This document shows positions 1 through 6,384 of a stretch of 8,935 bases of DNA, piece after piece; the first letter of the stretch is position 1; each line of letters starts with the position of its first letter. Source of the stretch: an uncultured Clostridia bacterium (GTDB lineage Bacteria; Bacillota_A; Clostridia; Christensenellales; CAG-138); the NCBI GenBank assembly GCA_947302865.1, contig CAMYWS010000035.1, positions 1-8,935 of the forward strand, read 5' to 3'. The notes under the pieces are model-generated. The model made no database searches and was not told the origin of the DNA. It saw nothing but the letters and a program-made list of their open reading frames with translations. Position numbers and translations under genes: made by a program.

Positions 1-1304
1 ACGATGTGCTGGAAGTGGTCGACCATCGTGCCGTACGGAATGAAGGTCAGCGCGCCCGCCAGGTGGCTGTACTTGAACTTTCTCGCGTCGGGACCGAAGA
101 AGCCGTCCGCGTTCATCCAGCCGAAGAACTCCATGCTCATCGAGTGGACCTCGCACGCTTCCGCGCTCGGGCAGGAATACTCGATCGGAATGCGCTTGCG
201 GTTCATCCAGTATTCGAAGGCGTGACCCGCTTCGTGCGTGATGACCTCGACGTCGCCCTGTGTGCCGTTGAAGTTCGAGAAGATGAACGGACGCTGATAC
301 AGCGGAAGCTCGGTCTGGTAGCCGCCGCCTTCCTTGCCCTCGGTGGAGAGCACGTCCATCAGCTCCTCGTCGAGCATCGTGCGGAAGAATTCGCTCGTTT
401 CGGGGGACAGCTCGTCGTAAAACTTTTTGCCCTGCGCAAGGATATCGTCCGGCGTGCCCTGAGGTCTCGGATTGCCGCTTCTGAAATCCAGCGCAGCGTC
501 TGCAAACGACAGCGGATAGGACTTTCCGAGACGCTCCGCCTGTTTCCGGTAGATCTTGTCCGCAAGCGGCACGAGGTACTTCTGCACCGCCGCGCGGAAC
601 TGTTCGACGTCCTCCTTCGTGTAGCAGTTGCGCTCCATGCGGTAGTAGCCGAGCTGCGTATAGCCGCCGTAACCGAGCTTTTTGCCCATCGTGTCACGGA
701 GATGTACGAGCTCGTCATAGATCGCGTCGAGGCGCTCCTGATGCTCTTTGTACCACGTACCGTCCGCTTTCCACGCGGCAAGACGGCGTTCGTCGTTCGC
801 GTCGGTCTTGAACGGGGTCAACTGGGACAGGGTATACACGCCGCCCTCGAACGGGATCTGCGCGGACGCGATCAGCTTGCCGTACTCGGTGGTGAGCTCG
901 TTTTCCTTCTGCATGTCCTCGATGATCTCGGGTGAGAAGGTCTTGCGGTCCATCTCGGCGTTCACAAACAGCAGATCGCCGTATTCGGCCTCGAAGTCCT
1001 TGCGGAAGGGGCTTTGAAGCAGCGCTTCGAGCCATTCCTGCTCGTATTCCTCAAACTCCGGTCCGATCTCGTCCCAGAATTCGATTTCGCCGTCATAGAA
1101 CTCGTCGCGCGTGTCGATCGAATGCCGGACGTACGCGAGCGTGCCCATCGTGTCGACGACCTTTTCTTCTTCCTCTTTTTCGAGGAAGACCGCTTTCGCT
1201 TCCTCAAAGCTCTTTGCGGCTTTCAGCCGTTCGGTAAGCTCCTGCAGCTTTGCCTTGACGGCGTCGGCGTCCGGCCGTTTGTAAGGCATTTCGGAAAATT
1301 TCAT
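1..1304 (-). CDS. M3-family zinc oligoendopeptidase (non-PepF type), C-terminus cut by window edge
   Basis: A cytoplasmic metallopeptidase that would cleave short peptides. The reading frame runs from ATG at 1304 to the window edge without a stop, giving 434 residues. Related M3 proteins are roughly 560 residues, so about 130 C-terminal residues lie outside. The HEAGH zinc motif is at residues 357-361, where the two His bind zinc and Glu358 is the general base. The third ligand is expected to be Glu385 in ACEVHSMSMEFF. The N-terminus MKFSEMPYKRPD and the stretches RHSIDTRDEF and FSPEIIEDMQ are characteristic of the M3 subgroup distinct from PepF. The start is supported by AAGGAGA at 1311-1317, six bases upstream. 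There is no signal peptide. It is transcribed divergently from the plus-strand cluster from its own promoter. Family assignment is firm; physiological substrate is unknown. Confidence 0.95.
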   Translation of the reverse strand, partial: MKFSEMPYKRPDADAVKAKLQELTERLKAAKSFEEAKAVFLEKEEEEKVVDTMGTLAYVRHSIDTRDEFYDGEIEFWDEIGPEFEEYEQEWLEALLQSPFRKDFEAEYGDLLFVNAEMDRKTFSPEIIEDMQKENELTTEYGKLIASAQIPFEGGVYTLSQLTPFKTDANDERRLAAWKADGTWYKEHQERLDAIYDELVHLRDTMGKKLGYGGYTQLGYYRMERNCYTKEDVEQFRAAVQKYLVPLADKIYRKQAERLGKSYPLSFADAALDFRSGNPRPQGTPDDILAQGKKFYDELSPETSEFFRTMLDEELMDVLSTEGKEGGGYQTELPLYQRPFIFSNFNGTQGDVEVITHEAGHAFEYWMNRKRIPIEYSCPSAEACEVHSMSMEFFGWMNADGFFGPDARKFKYSHLAGALTFIPYGTMVDHFQHI

Positions 1305-1356
1305 ACGGTTTCTCCTTTCGTTCGCGCCGTTCGTCCGACGCTCCGTTCAAATCATC

Positions 1357-1385
1357 AGTATATCATGCTTTTTTGCCATTTTCAA
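1357..1385 (-). promoter_or_regulatory. Promoter of the M3 peptidase gene
   Basis: On the minus strand the -35 box TTGAAA (1380-1385) is followed by a 17-base spacer and the -10 box TATACT (1357-1362), with TG at the extended -10 position. The predicted start is near 1350, giving a leader of about 45 bases before the ATG at 1304. Spacing and sequence closely match a vegetative sigma-A promoter. Confidence 0.75.
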
Positions 1386-1427
1386 TAGAAGAACGGTTGT
1401 CCGTCCGTACGCTTTTTCGGTTTAATG

Positions 1428-1456
1428 GTGACACGGCGGCGGATGTGTGATATGAT
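1428..1456 (+). promoter_or_regulatory. Promoter of the rightward gene cluster
   Basis: GTGACA (1428-1433), a 17-base spacer and TATGAT (1451-1456), with TG at 1448-1449 forming an extended -10. The predicted transcription start is about 1463, some 28 bases before the chosen ATG at 1491. The promoter lies inside the longer open frame that begins at 1425, which argues that the upstream ATG is not used. Confidence 0.65.
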
Positions 1457-1490
1457 ACGATCAAGACGGAAGAAACGGGGTGCAGCGCTT

Positions 1491-2009
1491 ATGAAAAAAC
1501 GGGTCATCCTGCTGAACGGACCTTCCAGCAGTGGAAAATCCACATTGGCAAAGGCGGTTCAAACGGCGATCCTGAATCGGCGGGGGGAACGGTACGCGAT
1601 CATTTCGATCGATGATTACATGAAGCTCTCAAAGGAAGAGACCATCTATGAGGATGACGTGTTTGAGATCTCCGGCGATATGTGCCGCGGCGCCGAAGAC
1701 GCGCTGAAACGTTCGCCGGGCGTGATCGTTGACCACGTCATCACCAGCGAGCGGATCTTTCGGCAGCTTGCCGAAGCAATGCGTCCCTATGCGCTGCATA
1801 CGGTCCGCGTGACCTGTCCGCCGGAGGAGCTTTTGCGGCGCGAACAGGCGCGGAAGGATCGGTGTCCCGGATCGGCGGAAGCGTCCTGTATTTACCTCTA
1901 TCCGAAGGACGGTTACGATCTTACGGTCGATACGCATCGGATGCCCGCAGAGGAATGCGCCGATGCGATCTATCAGGCAATGTTTCAAAATGAACCGAAA
2001 AACGGGTAA
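1491..2009 (+). CDS. Chloramphenicol phosphotransferase-like P-loop kinase (CPT family)
   Basis: A 172-residue P-loop phosphotransferase, close to the roughly 178 residues of the Streptomyces enzyme that phosphorylates chloramphenicol. The Walker A loop GPSSSGKST is at residues 10-18. Asp41/Asp42 sit where the family has its catalytic Asp. VIVDHV (78-83) matches the second strand, and the ARKDRCPGSA and YDLTVDT stretches (120-148) match the conserved lid and C-terminal segments of CPT proteins. An open frame extends upstream to 1425, but those codons overlap the promoter and are Arg-rich, so ATG 1491 was chosen. The ribosome site is weak (GGGG about 10 bases upstream). It is first in the cluster, with 37 bases before the next gene. 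The family fold is well supported; the substrate is not. Most such clostridial homologues have no demonstrated antibiotic target. Confidence 0.85.
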   Translation: MKKRVILLNGPSSSGKSTLAKAVQTAILNRRGERYAIISIDDYMKLSKEETIYEDDVFEISGDMCRGAEDALKRSPGVIVDHVITSERIFRQLAEAMRPYALHTVRVTCPPEELLRREQARKDRCPGSAEASCIYLYPKDGYDLTVDTHRMPAEECADAIYQAMFQNEPKNG

Positions 2010-2046
2010 ACACATTGCACAGGAAAGACATCGGCAGGAGGCATTT

Positions 2047-2733
2047 ATGAAAATACTGGTCATAAACGGCAGCCCCAAGCGGGAAAAAAGCGATACCATG
2101 CACATGACCCGCGCATTTTTGGAGGGCATGCAAGACACCGGGGAAGTGCAGATCACAACGATCCATGCGGTCGACAGACACATCGAATACTGCACGGGAT
2201 GCTTTTCCTGTATGAACAACGGCGGGACCTGCATCCATACTGACGATATGCACGGCATCCTCGAAGCAATTCCGGAAAGCGACGTGCTTCTGTTCAGTTT
2301 CCCGCTGTACTGCTACGGCATGCCTGCGCCGCTGAAAGCGCTCATCGACCGCACGCTGCCGCTTTCCTCGATGGCGATGCAGAAGGTCGGCGACCGCTAC
2401 GAGCACGTCGGTCAGGCGGACTTTTCGCATCTCCGATACGTGATGATCTGCGGCTGCGGCTTCCCGAACAGCAGGCACAATTTCGAGCCGGCTGTCGCGC
2501 AGTTTCGGCTGCTGTTCCCGCACGATCCGCTGATTCTGACGGTTCCCGAAAGCCCTATGTTCAATGTGCCGTCCGCGGACGTTGTGACAAAGCCGCGCCT
2601 TGCGCTGCTCCGTGAAGCGGGCAAAGCATTCGCAGAGACCGGCGCGGTCCCGAAAGCGCTGACGCAGGAGATCGGCTCGCCGATGATCCCGGAGGAGGTC
2701 TATGCCTCCATCGTCAACGGCACGGAGCGGTAA
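2047..2733 (+). CDS. NAD(P)H-dependent FMN reductase-fold flavoprotein with four-cysteine motif
   Basis: A 228-residue flavodoxin-like oxidoreductase expected to bind FMN in the cytoplasm. The N-terminal strand and phosphate loop read MKILVINGSPK, continuing to Ser15 and Thr17. The flavin-side loop SFPLYCYGMPAP is at residues 84-95. Cysteines at 49, 52, 55 and 62 have spacing CX2CX2CX6C, which fits the compact cysteine motif of iron-sulfur flavoproteins (CX2CX2CX4-7C). Many FMN-reductase relatives carry a partial version, so a [4Fe-4S] cluster is possible but unproven. The start at 2047 is fixed by a perfect AGGAGG at 2036-2041, five bases upstream; an upstream in-frame ATG at 1963 lies inside the previous gene. 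The C-terminal tail after about residue 170 is less typical and may be a cap. The next gene follows after six bases. Confidence 0.85.
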   Translation: MKILVINGSPKREKSDTMHMTRAFLEGMQDTGEVQITTIHAVDRHIEYCTGCFSCMNNGGTCIHTDDMHGILEAIPESDVLLFSFPLYCYGMPAPLKALIDRTLPLSSMAMQKVGDRYEHVGQADFSHLRYVMICGCGFPNSRHNFEPAVAQFRLLFPHDPLILTVPESPMFNVPSADVVTKPRLALLREAGKAFAETGAVPKALTQEIGSPMIPEEVYASIVNGTER

Positions 2734-2739
2734 GGGCAC

Positions 2740-3312
2740 ATGGAGCTTTTTTACACAGACAGCAGAAGCGAATGGCGCGCATGGCTTTCCGCGCACTTTG
2801 AAACGGCGCAGGAGGTCTGGTTTGTCTTTCCCACAAAGGCGTCCGGGGAGCCCGCGGTTTCCTACAACGACGCCGTGGAGGAAGCGCTGTGCTTCGGCTG
2901 GATCGACGGCAGGGCGGGCTCGCTGGACGAAAGGCACCATATCCGCCGCTTCACGCCGCGGCGGAAGGGAAGCCCGTATTCCCGCCCGAATATCGAGCGG
3001 CTTCTGAAGCTTGACGCTGCGGGGCTGATCCATCCGCGCGTGCGGGAAAGCGTTCTGCCGGTCATCTGTGCGCCGTTCGTGTTTCCGGCGGATATTCTGG
3101 ACGCGTTGAAAGCGGACGAAACCGTTTGGGAACACTATCAAAGCTTTCCGGAGGCATACCGCCGCATTCGCGTCGCTTATATCGACGCCGCGCGGAAGCG
3201 CCCCGCGGAGTTTCAGAAAAGACTTGCAAGCTTTATCGAAAAGACGCGCCGCAATCAGCTGATTCAGGGTTACGGCGGGATCGACATATATTACACGGAG
3301 AAGGAATTATGA
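2740..3312 (+). CDS. YdeI/OmdA-family protein (bacteriocin-protection / OmpD-associated domain)
   Basis: A 190-residue cytoplasmic protein of the YdeI/OmpD-associated family. The family hallmark YNDAVEEALCFGWIDG is at residues 42-57, followed by RRFTPRRKGSPYS (69-81). The C-terminal helical OmdA segment, about 117-172, contains FPEAYRRIRVAYIDAARKRP and ends near KTRRN. The biochemical role is not established. E. coli and Bacillus relatives have been linked to stress or antimicrobial-peptide tolerance, but the domain also occurs in many Gram-positives without an OmpD porin. Translation probably couples to the preceding gene, whose stop lies six bases upstream; GGAG/AAGGG around that stop can serve as ribosome site. 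The stop overlaps the next start as ATGA. Confidence 0.85.
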   Translation: MELFYTDSRSEWRAWLSAHFETAQEVWFVFPTKASGEPAVSYNDAVEEALCFGWIDGRAGSLDERHHIRRFTPRRKGSPYSRPNIERLLKLDAAGLIHPRVRESVLPVICAPFVFPADILDALKADETVWEHYQSFPEAYRRIRVAYIDAARKRPAEFQKRLASFIEKTRRNQLIQGYGGIDIYYTEKEL

Positions 3313-4064
3313 TCGACGTAAAAGGCAGATGGGCGCTGGTCACCGGCGCAAGCAGGGGGATCGGACGGCTTGCGGCGCGGTTTCTCGCCGGGCGCGGCTG
3401 CAATCTGATCCTGCACGGCAGAACGGAACAGCATCTTGAACCGATCCTCGGAGAGGTCGCCGCATACGGGGTCGAAGCGGTCCCCGTCGCCTGCGAGCTT
3501 TCGGACACGGACGCGGTAAAGGATATGCTTGCGCGTATCGACGCGCTCGGCGTGCGGGTCGATATCGTTCTGAACAACGCGGGCGTGCAGGTCGCATACC
3601 GCTCGGATTTTCTTTCGACGCCCGCGGCGGATTATGAGCAGAGCTTTCGGATCAACACGATTGCGCCGATGCTGATCACGTATCATTTTCTGGAAAAGAT
3701 GGCGAAAACCGGCTTCGGACGCATCGTCAACACGACAAGCGGGATCCGCCGCGAGCCGCAGCAGGCGGGCTATTCCGCAAGCAAGGCGGCGCTCGACAAG
3801 GTCACGATGGACCTCGCATCCGTCTATGACGGCACGGACGTGATCCTGAGCCTGACCGATCCGGGCTGGTGCAGGACGGATCTCGGCGGTCCGCATGCGC
3901 CGAACGCGCCGGAAAGCGCGCTGCCCGGCGTCGTCGCAGGCGTTTTTGTCGACGACAGGCGGTCCGGGCGCTGCTTTGTCGCGCCCGAATTCCACGGCAT
4001 GACGATCGGGGAAGCGGTCGAACACGCGAAGAGCGTTCCCGCGTATCTCGGATCGCTCGACTGA
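3309..4064 (+). CDS. Short-chain dehydrogenase/reductase (SDR), probably NADP(H)-dependent
   Basis: A 251-residue classical SDR with Rossmann fold. The cofactor loop TGASRGIG is at residues 12-19 and the NNAG motif at 89-92. The structural Asn is N116 and the active-site YSASK has Tyr155 and Lys159. Arg38 after the second strand (LHGR) suggests NADP(H) preference. DPGWCRTDLGG near residue 191 is the usual substrate-loop region. The catalytic Ser is presumably Ser144, only 11 residues before Tyr155, whereas FabG-like SDRs typically have 13, so this loop is shortened. The ATG at 3309 overlaps the previous stop (ATGA), with GGAG/AAGGA just upstream; the open frame to 3126 lies within the preceding gene and is not used. 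The substrate cannot be predicted. Confidence 0.92.
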   Translation: MIDVKGRWALVTGASRGIGRLAARFLAGRGCNLILHGRTEQHLEPILGEVAAYGVEAVPVACELSDTDAVKDMLARIDALGVRVDIVLNNAGVQVAYRSDFLSTPAADYEQSFRINTIAPMLITYHFLEKMAKTGFGRIVNTTSGIRREPQQAGYSASKAALDKVTMDLASVYDGTDVILSLTDPGWCRTDLGGPHAPNAPESALPGVVAGVFVDDRRSGRCFVAPEFHGMTIGEAVEHAKSVPAYLGSLD

Positions 4065-4079
4065 TCACGGAGGAACGGG

Positions 4080-4625
4080 ATGGTCGTTTTACGCGATATG
4101 AAACCGTCCGATATCGAGGACTACGTGCGCTGGTTCACGGTCGAGACCGAATGGATGAACTGGGACGCGCCGTGGGAATGGGAAGAGACGACGGAGGAAG
4201 CGGAGCGGAAGGACTGGACGGACTATTATGAAAAGGTGAAGGATCTTCCGCCGGACGCGCCGCGCCGGAAGTTCGAGATCGAGCTGGACGGCAGGCACGT
4301 CGGCTGGGTCAGCCGTTACTTTGATCTCAGCTATCTCGACAATCCGGAACAGTTTCCCGCGGTCGGGATCGTCATTGCGGAACAGGACGCGCGAAATCAC
4401 GGCGTCGGCACGGAAGCGCTCCGGCAGTTTATTGACGATCAGAAAGCACAAGGCGCAAAATGCGTCTATACGCAGACGTGGTCGGGCAACGCGCGCATGC
4501 TGCGCACGGCGGAAAAGCTCGGCTTCGTTCCGTATGCCCGCGTCAGGGATCTGCGCACGGTGCGCGGAAAACGCTACGACGCGCTGACGCTGAAACTGGA
4601 TCTTGATACGGAGGAACAAACATGA
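4080..4625 (+). CDS. GNAT-family N-acetyltransferase (RimJ-like, Acetyltransf_3 type)
   Basis: A 181-residue acetyl-CoA-dependent transferase. Core motif A reads GIVIAEQDARNHGVGTEAL (residues 96-114), with the RNHGVG acetyl-CoA pyrophosphate loop at 105-110. Motif B follows as SGNARMLRTAEKLGF (135-149), the typical arrangement where the Asn contacts acetyl-CoA. The tryptophan- and acid-rich N-terminus (WMNWDAPWEWEE, 25-36) would form part of the acceptor pocket and is unlike ribosomal-protein acetylases, so a small-molecule acceptor is possible. GGAGG at 4069-4073 with a six-base spacer supports the start. It lies 15 bases after the SDR stop and overlaps the following Nudix gene by ATGA, indicating co-transcription and translational coupling. 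The acceptor is unknown. Confidence 0.9.
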   Translation: MVVLRDMKPSDIEDYVRWFTVETEWMNWDAPWEWEETTEEAERKDWTDYYEKVKDLPPDAPRRKFEIELDGRHVGWVSRYFDLSYLDNPEQFPAVGIVIAEQDARNHGVGTEALRQFIDDQKAQGAKCVYTQTWSGNARMLRTAEKLGFVPYARVRDLRTVRGKRYDALTLKLDLDTEEQT

Positions 4626-5083
4626 CAGGATACATTGCGGAAATGCGGAAGCTCGTCGGACACCGTACACTGATGCAATGCGCGGCAAGCGTCGCGTGCA
4701 TCGACGGACAAGGGCGGATTTTGCTCGGAAAGCGCGCGGACAATCACCTGTGGGGGTATTCCGGCGGGGCGGCGGAGATCGACGAACGCGCCGAGGACTG
4801 CGCAAAGCGGGAGCTGTTCGAGGAGATGGGGCTGGTTGCGGACGAGCTCACGTTCTTCTGCGTGAACTCCGGACCGGAGGCGCACTATGTCTATCCGAAC
4901 GGCGATGAGGTCTCCAATTTCGAGATCGTATACGTCTGCAAAAAATGGCACGGTGAACCGAAGGCGTGCGACGGGGAGATGGAGGAGCTTCGGTTCTTTT
5001 CCCGCGACGAGATCGACCTTGAAACGATCATGCCGCCGACCCGGCGCGTCGTGTCGGCGCTCATTGAGCGGATGCCCGAATAA
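4622..5083 (+). CDS. Nudix hydrolase
   Basis: A 153-residue Nudix pyrophosphohydrolase that would cleave a nucleoside diphosphate linked to another moiety, using Mg2+. The Nudix box is complete at residues 49-71: G49-x5-E55-x7-R63-E64-L65-x-E67-E68-x-G70-L71. The upstream WGYSGG (44-49) resembles the W-(x)-P/Y-GG lead-in of MutT/ADP-ribose-type members. FSRDEIDLETIMPPTRRVVSAL near the C-terminus is the usual closing helix. Substrate class is not determinable from these motifs. The start is set by GGAGG at 4610-4614 and overlaps the previous stop by ATGA. It is the last tightly linked gene of the cluster, followed by 336 bases of repeat-bearing spacer. Confidence 0.93.
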   Translation: MTGYIAEMRKLVGHRTLMQCAASVACIDGQGRILLGKRADNHLWGYSGGAAEIDERAEDCAKRELFEEMGLVADELTFFCVNSGPEAHYVYPNGDEVSNFEIVYVCKKWHGEPKACDGEMEELRFFSRDEIDLETIMPPTRRVVSALIERMPE

Positions 5084-5130
5084 AGAAATAAGCCGTGTCT
5101 GCCTTTCGAGAAGATGGACAACACGCCGGA

Positions 5131-5275
5131 AAGCCTTCCCCTTGTTATGGGGAAGGTGATCCCGAAGGGATCGGATGAGGAGTACACGCAGAAAAGCGAC
5201 AGCTTTTCGCGGATCCGATGAACCCCCTCATCACCGCTTCGCGGAGCTTCTCCACCCTGAAAGGGGGAGAAGCCT
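5131..5275. repeat. Palindromic multi-hairpin intergenic repeat element
   Basis: A non-coding element built of two related arms in inverted orientation. Left arm: hairpin CCTTCCCC/GGGGAAGG (5134-5141/5149-5156), hairpin GATCCC/GGGATC (5158-5163/5167-5172), then GATGAGG (5174-5180). Right arm, mirrored: CCTCATC (5226-5232), mini-hairpin CCGC/GCGG around 5234-5244, then GCTTCTCC-A-CCCT/AGGG-GGAGAAGC (5246-5258/5262-5273). GATGAGG pairs with CCTCATC, enclosing a perfect 7-bp hairpin GAAAAGC/GCTTTTC (5191-5197/5202-5208). Alternative pairing ATCGGAT (5170-5176) with ATCCGAT (5213-5219) is also possible. The architecture resembles the short interspersed repeats often found between genes in gut Clostridia. 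It has no coding potential and no clear flanking duplication. Confidence 0.75.
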
Positions 5276-5303
5276 CGGCATACCAAAGTCCTGTGTATAT
5301 AAT
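5275..5303 (+). promoter_or_regulatory. Candidate promoter for the double-GNAT gene
   Basis: TCGGCA (5275-5280), a 17-base spacer and a perfect TATAAT (5298-5303). The -35 matches only four of six consensus positions and lies exactly at the right edge of the palindromic repeat. It would start a transcript near 5310 with a leader of about 110 bases containing three hairpins before the ATG at 5420. Independent expression of the last gene is therefore plausible but not certain. Confidence 0.4.
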
Positions 5304-5307
5304 CCGA

Positions 5308-5389
5308 TTTGGTTAGGGCTCAACCAAAAGCCTTCTTCTCCGAGGAGAAGAAGGCGGAACGGGCAACGGACGCAGCGCGTGAATCCCGC
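5308..5389. repeat. Hairpin-rich leader; probable degenerate half-copy of the repeat
   Basis: Three consecutive inverted repeats. The first is TTTGGTT/AACCAAA (5308-5314/5322-5328). The second is a perfect 12-bp GCCTTCTTCTCC/GGAGAAGAAGGC (5330-5341/5344-5355). The third is a nested pair, CGGG/CCCG (5360-5363/5385-5388) enclosing ACGC/GCGT (5370-5373/5377-5380). The AAGCCTTC opening echoes the left end of the palindromic element at 5131, suggesting a single diverged arm lacking the GATGAGG end. The 12-bp hairpin is followed by TTTT only on the minus strand, where no gene needs a terminator, so it was not called a terminator. The rest of this spacer up to 5401 shows nothing else. Confidence 0.55.
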
Positions 5390-5419
5390 AAACGTACAGT
5401 ATGATACGGAGGAACAACC

Positions 5420-6376
5420 ATGATCGTTCCGGTCGACCGAACAAATTTATATGACGCGGCGGCGGTGCACGCCGCGGCGTGGCGGGACTCGCACCGCGCG
5501 TTCTGCACGCCCGCGTTTGTCGAAGCGCATACGACAGAACGGCAGGCGGCGTATCTTCAGCGTAAAATGGATACGGACAGCCGCTTTTTTCTGCTGATCG
5601 CAGAAAAGCCGGTCGGCGTCGTTTCCGTGACGGGAAACTTCATTGAAGATCTGTACGTGCTGCCGGAGGAGCAGGGGAAGGGGTACGGAACGAAGCTGCT
5701 GCGCTATGCGTTGGGCGTCTCAACCGGCACGCCGACACTGCGGATCCTCGAAAACAATGTGCGGGCAAGGCGGCTCTACGAACGACTCGGCTTTGCGGAA
5801 ACGGGCAGACATTCCGTGCCGAACGGACTGGACGAGATCGAATTTGCCCTGAAGGAACCGCGCATGGAAACGGAACGGCTGATCCTCGACCGCGTGAAGG
5901 AGACAGACAAAGCGGACTATTTCAATAACATCTCGCATGACAGAAAAGTGCTCGAAACCTTCGTCTGCCGCTATGCGGAATCGCCCGAAACCTTTGATTT
6001 TTCGTCCTATCTCGGGAGGGACGACCTCTTTGCGATCCGCTTGAAGGAGACCGGGCGGCTCATCGGGATCATCCTGTATTTCGACGAGAAGGACGGCGCG
6101 TGCGAGATCGGCTACGGCGTCGGCTCAACATACTGGAACAAGGGCTATACGACCGAGGCGGTCGGGCGCTTTCTCACATTTCTGTTCGACGAAAAGGGCA
6201 TGCAGACCGTCACGGCGTCCTATTTCACCGGCAACGACGCCTCCCGCCGCGTGATGGAAAAGTGCGGCATGCAGTACCTTCGCTTCTCCCCGCAGGAGTT
6301 TGAATATCTCGGAAAGCCGCGCGATCTCACCTATTATGCGATCGACCGGGAGCGATTCAAAGGCCTGAATCATTGA
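5420..6376 (+). CDS. Tandem double GNAT acetyltransferase (fusion of two GNAT domains)
   Basis: A 318-residue protein with two acetyl-CoA-binding domains. Domain 1 (about 1-145) is Acetyltransf_1-like, with motif A EDLYVLPEEQGKGYGTKLL (76-94; QGKGYG loop 85-90) and motif B ENNVRARRLYERLGF (111-125). Domain 2 (about 149-315) is RimJ-like, beginning METERLILDRV, with motif A EIGYGVGSTYWNKGYTTEAV (229-248) and motif B GNDASRRVMEKCGM (271-284). Both loops look intact, so two active sites are possible. GGAGG at 5408-5412 supports the first ATG. Met149 (ATG 5864) is preceded by GAAGGA with suitable spacing, so domain 2 might also be made alone. It lies downstream of the repeat spacer and ends at an intrinsic terminator. 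Acceptors are unknown. Confidence 0.9.
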   Translation: MIVPVDRTNLYDAAAVHAAAWRDSHRAFCTPAFVEAHTTERQAAYLQRKMDTDSRFFLLIAEKPVGVVSVTGNFIEDLYVLPEEQGKGYGTKLLRYALGVSTGTPTLRILENNVRARRLYERLGFAETGRHSVPNGLDEIEFALKEPRMETERLILDRVKETDKADYFNNISHDRKVLETFVCRYAESPETFDFSSYLGRDDLFAIRLKETGRLIGIILYFDEKDGACEIGYGVGSTYWNKGYTTEAVGRFLTFLFDEKGMQTVTASYFTGNDASRRVMEKCGMQYLRFSPQEFEYLGKPRDLTYYAIDRERFKGLNH

Positions 6377-6384
6377 AAGGCATC

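Noticed and set aside
6..935. Plus-strand open frame of 309 codons
   Set aside because: It lies antisense to the M3 peptidase, whose HEAGH motif and conserved blocks are unambiguous.
1425..1490. Upstream ATG extending the CPT-like protein by 22 residues
   Set aside because: The extension overlaps the -35/-10 promoter and is Arg-rich with no family similarity; the Walker A strand starts properly at ATG 1491.
1491..2009. Calling the kinase a chloramphenicol-resistance gene
   Set aside because: Only the fold and family motifs are visible; substrate specificity cannot be read from sequence.
1921..3141. Long minus-strand open frame (406 codons) opposite the flavoprotein and OmdA genes
   Set aside because: It is antisense to two genes with clear family motifs, is Arg/His-rich and has no domain; it is a GC-driven shadow.
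5330..5355. Perfect 12-bp inverted repeat as an intrinsic terminator
   Set aside because: A T-tract follows only on the minus strand, where no upstream gene exists, and the stem resembles the repeat arm at 5131.
5131..5355. CRISPR-like array from repeated CCTTC/GAAGG motifs
   Set aside because: The motifs are arms of hairpins with irregular spacing and no constant direct repeat or spacers.
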